Positions 61,412 through 64,000 of a stretch of DNA of 64,000 nucleotides are shown in pieces (position 1 is the stretch's first letter; the number at the start of each line of letters is the position of its first letter). Under the pieces are notes generated by a model. The model ran no database searches and had not been told where the DNA came from. It saw only the letters and a list, made by a program, of their open reading frames with translations. The DNA lies in contig JAJFIA010000003.1 of the NCBI GenBank assembly GCA_021775255.1, forward strand, positions 1 to 64,000, written 5' to 3'. This stretch comes from Roseovarius sp. Lineage in GTDB: Bacteria > Pseudomonadota > Alphaproteobacteria > Rhodobacterales > Rhodobacteraceae. The position numbers were made by a program, and so were the translations under genes.

Positions 61412-62035
61412 TCAGGCCCTTTCATAGAATGCAAGGCGCGCGGCCAATGCGGTGAAGATACCGGCGCTGACAAAGCCAAGGCCACGGGTCAGGCGCGGTG
61501 AGCCGGTCAGTTTCCGCCCCAGCCCGCCGGCGAATATGCCTGCGCTGCTGTTGACAAGAAACCCGCCTATGGCCAGCACCAGACCGTAAATCAAGAACTG
61601 CCCCAGGATACCCCCGCGCGCGGGATCAATGAATTGTGGTATGAACGCCAGCACAAACAGGATCACCTTGGGATTGGCGAGATTGACAAACATGCCGTCA
61701 CGAAAGGCGCGCATCACGGTTTTGGGCACAAGTTTCGCGCCGGTGAGTGGGGTTGATCCGAGTGCTGCGCGCGCCAGCCACAAAAGATAGCCCACGCCAA
61801 TCCAGCGAATCACGTCAAATACCCAGGGCAGCGTGGCAATCACCGCGCCCAGCCCCAGCCCTGCCAGCGTGACATGCACCATGCCGCCGGCGGAAATTCC
61901 CGCACTTGCCGCCACCGCGGGCCGCGCCCCCGAACGCAGGCCAAGCCCGAGGCAAAACATCATATCCACCCCCGGCGTCAGATTAAGCGCCAAAGTGGCG
62001 GGGATGAAGGTATAAAGCGTGAGAGGATCAATCAT
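61412..62035 (-). CDS. LysE family translocator
   Basis: The 207-residue membrane protein has five to six hydrophobic segments and the LysE/RhtB start FIPATLALNLTPGVDMMFCL. GLRSGARPAVAASAGISAGG and the NLANPKVILFVLAFIPQFI motif follow. The family exports amino acids such as lysine, threonine or homoserine lactone; the substrate here is unknown. It overlaps the phosphoesterase stop by four bases and is 2 bp from moaB. Confidence 0.93.
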   Translation of the reverse strand: MIDPLTLYTFIPATLALNLTPGVDMMFCLGLGLRSGARPAVAASAGISAGGMVHVTLAGLGLGAVIATLPWVFDVIRWIGVGYLLWLARAALGSTPLTGAKLVPKTVMRAFRDGMFVNLANPKVILFVLAFIPQFIDPARGGILGQFLIYGLVLAIGGFLVNSSAGIFAGGLGRKLTGSPRLTRGLGFVSAGIFTALAARLAFYERA

Positions 62036-62625
62036 ATCTCAAACCAGTTTGCAGTGGGGCCAAGGTTAACCACTTTGCAGCGGCCGATCTGCCCGGTCTT
62101 GCCCCAGCTATCATGAATATGGCCACAAAAGGCCAGTTTCGGCTGAATGCGCTCAATCGCCGCATGAATCGCGGTCGAGCCAACCGATTGCCCGGTTGAG
62201 GTAACATCGGCCACGCCCTTGGGCGGGGAATGCAGGATCAGGATATCGGCGCTTGTGCAGGGGGCCAGCAATTCAGCCGCGCGGGTCTCGGTCATGTCAC
62301 AAGACCACGCGCCAAACGGCGTGGGCGGGATGCCGTAGCCCAGACCAAAAAGGCTCAGCCCGTTGATATTGGTGCCGCTGCCATGCAGGATGGTGGTGTT
62401 TTGATGTGCGGCGGCTGTTAGCTCATCCACGCTTTCGGCATTGCCGGGAACCACCACCATGGGCGCGGTAATTCCCCCAAGCAGCGCCATGGCTTCGGGC
62501 AAACCTTCGCGCATATTGCAAAAATCCCCGGCTCCGATGACCAGATCAGCCTGTCGGCTGGCCGCCACCAGATCAGCCGCGCGGCGGCGCGCATGGTGCA
62601 GGTCCGAAAAGGCGAGGATTTTCAT
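62032..62625 (-). CDS. Metallophosphoesterase
   Basis: The start at 62625 overlaps the uracil-DNA glycosylase stop by four bases. The 197-residue calcineurin-like phosphoesterase shows MKILAFSDLHHARRRAADLV, VIGAGDFCNMREGLPEAM, VPGNAESVDE, LILHSPPKGVAD and FCGHIHDSWGK. All usual metal-ligand segments are present: D-x-H, GD, GN, H and GH-x-H. The substrate is unknown. The ATGA couplings on both sides tie it to the DNA-repair glycosylase and the LysE transporter. Confidence 0.9.
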   Translation of the reverse strand: MKILAFSDLHHARRRAADLVAASRQADLVIGAGDFCNMREGLPEAMALLGGITAPMVVVPGNAESVDELTAAAHQNTTILHGSGTNINGLSLFGLGYGIPPTPFGAWSCDMTETRAAELLAPCTSADILILHSPPKGVADVTSTGQSVGSTAIHAAIERIQPKLAFCGHIHDSWGKTGQIGRCKVVNLGPTANWFEI

Positions 62626-63386
62626 CTGCTGGCCCTCAGGCGCGCCTGCAGCGCCAGCAGATCGGCCCAGGCCTCGCGTTTTGCCGCCGGGGTGCGCAGC
62701 AGATAGGCGGGGTGGAACATCGGCAGGCAGGGGGTGCTGTACGCCTCGGCCCAATGACCACGCAGCCGGGTGATGCCACGTTTGCCAAGCCCGGCCTGAC
62801 AACTGATATTTCCCATCAAAACAATGACTTCCGGATTGATCAGTTCAACATGGCGCTGCACGAACGGCAAGAGCATGGCGATCTCTTCGGGTTTTGGATC
62901 ACGGTTTTGCGGTGGCCGCCAGGGCAGGACATTGGTGATATAGACAGATTTTTTTGCATCCCCATCGCGCGCCAGATTAATCGCCGCCAGCATCTTGTCC
63001 AGAAGCTGCCCGGCGCGGCCCACAAACGGACGCCCGATCCGATCTTCCTCGCGGCCTGGTGCCTCGCCGATGATCATCACCCGGGCGGTTGGATTGCCAT
63101 CGGCAAATACCAAAGAGCGCGCGCCGCGTTTCAATTCGCAATGTTCAAACCCGGCGAGGGCTGTGTGCAGGGCGGCAAGATCACCCGCCTGCATGGCCAG
63201 GGCCCGGGCGACGGTGACCGGATCGGTTTCTGCCGCAGGAGCGATGGCCGGGGATGTTGTCGGCGCGGGTTTATCCGGCATTTCATAGCGGTTGACGGAC
63301 GCATCACCGATGGCCTCGGTGGCCCCAAGTTCAATCTGCCAGTCAAGCAGCGCTTTGGCGTGGTGATAATCCGTGGCTGATTCCAT
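62622..63386 (-). CDS. Family 4-like uracil-DNA glycosylase
   Basis: The 254-residue enzyme would remove uracil from DNA. An N-terminal extension of about 75 residues rich in Pro/Ala precedes the core. The active-site GEAPGREEDRIGRPFVGRAG (motif GExPG) and a late MFHPAYLL motif are conserved. Of the four cysteines that hold the 4Fe-4S cluster in classic family 4 enzymes, only CEL seems retained. NVLPWRPP has Trp, and EIAMLLPFV has Leu, where Cys is usual. It may therefore be cluster-free. It heads the operon running to moaB. Confidence 0.88.
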   Translation of the reverse strand: MESATDYHHAKALLDWQIELGATEAIGDASVNRYEMPDKPAPTTSPAIAPAAETDPVTVARALAMQAGDLAALHTALAGFEHCELKRGARSLVFADGNPTARVMIIGEAPGREEDRIGRPFVGRAGQLLDKMLAAINLARDGDAKKSVYITNVLPWRPPQNRDPKPEEIAMLLPFVQRHVELINPEVIVLMGNISCQAGLGKRGITRLRGHWAEAYSTPCLPMFHPAYLLRTPAAKREAWADLLALQARLRASR

Positions 63387-63455
63387 GGCCTGAGCCTACC
63401 TTGTCGCAAGCGGGCGCGAAAGCCGGGATTGTGGTGCGGGGGGATGTGGTCGGAT

Positions 63456-63482
63456 TTTGAGTATTTATGGAAAAATGAAAGG
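63456..63482 (+). repeat. 27-bp TTTGAGTATTT repeat, third copy
   Basis: TTTGAGTATTTATGGAAAAA plus TGAAAGG matches both units at 40461-40540 in all but two or three positions. It lies in the divergent space between the uracil-DNA glycosylase and pyrB genes. Confidence 0.7.
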
Positions 63483-63544
63483 GGGAAAACGGTGCTCTGT
63501 TCAGATATGGAGGGGCACAGATTCTGCTTTGAAGCCGCACACCC

Positions 63545-63573
63545 TTGCCCCCCGGCACCACGCTTTCTATAAG
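63545..63573 (+). promoter_or_regulatory. Candidate sigma-70 promoter of pyrB
   Basis: TTGCCC and TATAAG are separated by exactly 17 bp, with the -10 box ending 28 bp before the pyrB start. The match to TTGACA-N17-TATAAT is fair and the position is suitable. Confidence 0.4.
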
Positions 63574-63601
63574 CAGGCAGATTTCAGGCATGGAGCGGCA
63601 G

Positions 63602-64000
63602 ATGGGCTTTTCACAAACGCACCTTCTGGGGATCGAGCCCCTCAGCCCCGCGGATATTACATCAATCCTTGATCTGGCGGATCAGTATGTTGATCTGAAT
63701 CGCCGCGATGTGAAGCATTCCGATGCGCTTGCCGGACTGACGCAGATCAACATGTTTTTTGAAAATTCCACCCGCACACAGGCCAGTTTTGAGCTGGCAG
63801 GCAAGCGCCTTGGCGCGGATGTGATGAGCATGGCGATGCAGGCGAGCAGCATCAAGAAGGGCGAGACGCTGATTGATACGGCGCTGACGCTGAATGCGAT
63901 GCATCCGGATCTGCTGGTGGTGCGGCATCCGCATTCCGGGGCGGTGGATTTGCTGGCGCAGAAGGTGAATTGCGCGGTTCTGAATGCCGGTGATGGGCGT
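63602..64000 (+). CDS. pyrB: Aspartate carbamoyltransferase catalytic chain (partial)
   Basis: PyrB makes N-carbamoyl-aspartate in de novo pyrimidine synthesis. The ATG at 63602 follows GGAGC by seven bases; an in-frame ATG at 63590 is possible. The 133 codons inside the window include the N-terminal [20 protein letters not shown] and the carbamoyl-phosphate site [40 protein letters not shown] and [10 protein letters not shown] follow. The gene runs off the right edge; about 180 residues are missing. Confidence 0.96.
   Translation, partial: MGFSQTHLLGIEPLSPADITSILDLADQYVDLNRRDVKHSDALAGLTQINMFFENSTRTQASFELAGKRLGADVMSMAMQASSIKKGETLIDTALTLNAMHPDLLVVRHPHSGAVDLLAQKVNCAVLNAGDGR

Overview
The window reads as chromosomal DNA of an alphaproteobacterium of the order Rhodobacterales (Roseobacter-like). 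The evidence is the gene content and order: cmk / rpsA / ihfB / lapA / trpF / trpB, a ccoGHIS block behind an FnrL-type box, DUF2794 and DUF1674 (SDHAF4-like) proteins, a reductive pyrimidine catabolism cluster with RutR-like regulators, and GC-rich coding sequence with many 4-bp ATGA overlaps. The species cannot be named from the sequence alone.

Layout. 1-2297: a poorly conserved accessory stretch with small hypothetical genes and a phage-associated HGG-motif protein. It lies against the 3' end of tRNA-Ser(GCU) and looks like the edge of an integrated element. 2475-11589: housekeeping and metabolic genes (ychF, PhzF-like, trpA, lldD, ankyrin protein, rplY, pth, serine hydrolase, DUF2237) ending in a membrane-anchored LuxR-type regulator. 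11638-12861: two adjacent genes for exported proteins with extreme Asp/Gly repeat tails, apparently in one operon with that regulator. 12966-17911: trpB, GNAT, trpF, lapA, ihfB and rpsA. 18227-21918: cupin/HxlR divergent pair, cmk, sterol desaturase. 21994-30969: rsmB, heparinase-like, purH, ilvD, lipoprotein, asd, RHH-like protein. 31154-35478: FnrL-type box and ccoG-H-I-S, including a 52-residue ccoS. 35547-37366: D-Ala-D-Ala carboxypeptidase with a SPOR domain and a tiny four-CxxC protein.

37702-46295 is a pyrimidine/hydantoin degradation locus. It holds a four-gene ABC importer, a dihydropyrimidinase, a zinc hydrolase of the beta-ureidopropionase/carbamoylase type and two RutR-like TetR regulators. 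Palindromes matching the RutR consensus lie in the divergent promoter. The locus is interrupted between its two amidohydrolase genes by a small GIY-YIG nuclease gene bracketed by GC-rich palindromes, and a second, truncated copy of the dihydropyrimidinase 5' end lies beyond it. 46332-47911: remains of a metal-related outer-membrane protein and a His-rich secreted protein. 48049-55927: EamA transporter, mnmD with a divergent MnmC-like oxidase, VOC, DUF2794, manC, YqgE/AlgH, DsbD-N protein and a secreted protein. 55896-63386: RND efflux pair and a moaB/lysE/phosphoesterase/uracil-DNA glycosylase operon. The window ends inside pyrB.

The most unusual content is intergenic. There are at least four families of short dispersed palindromic repeats: GC-rich CCCGG..CCGGG palindromes next to the GIY-YIG gene, an AAGCGTTTCG/CGAAACGCTT element, a 27-bp TTTGAGTATTT element, and a 24-bp unit that is also found inside a coding sequence. 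All matches were found by reading the sequence; no database search or folding program was used.
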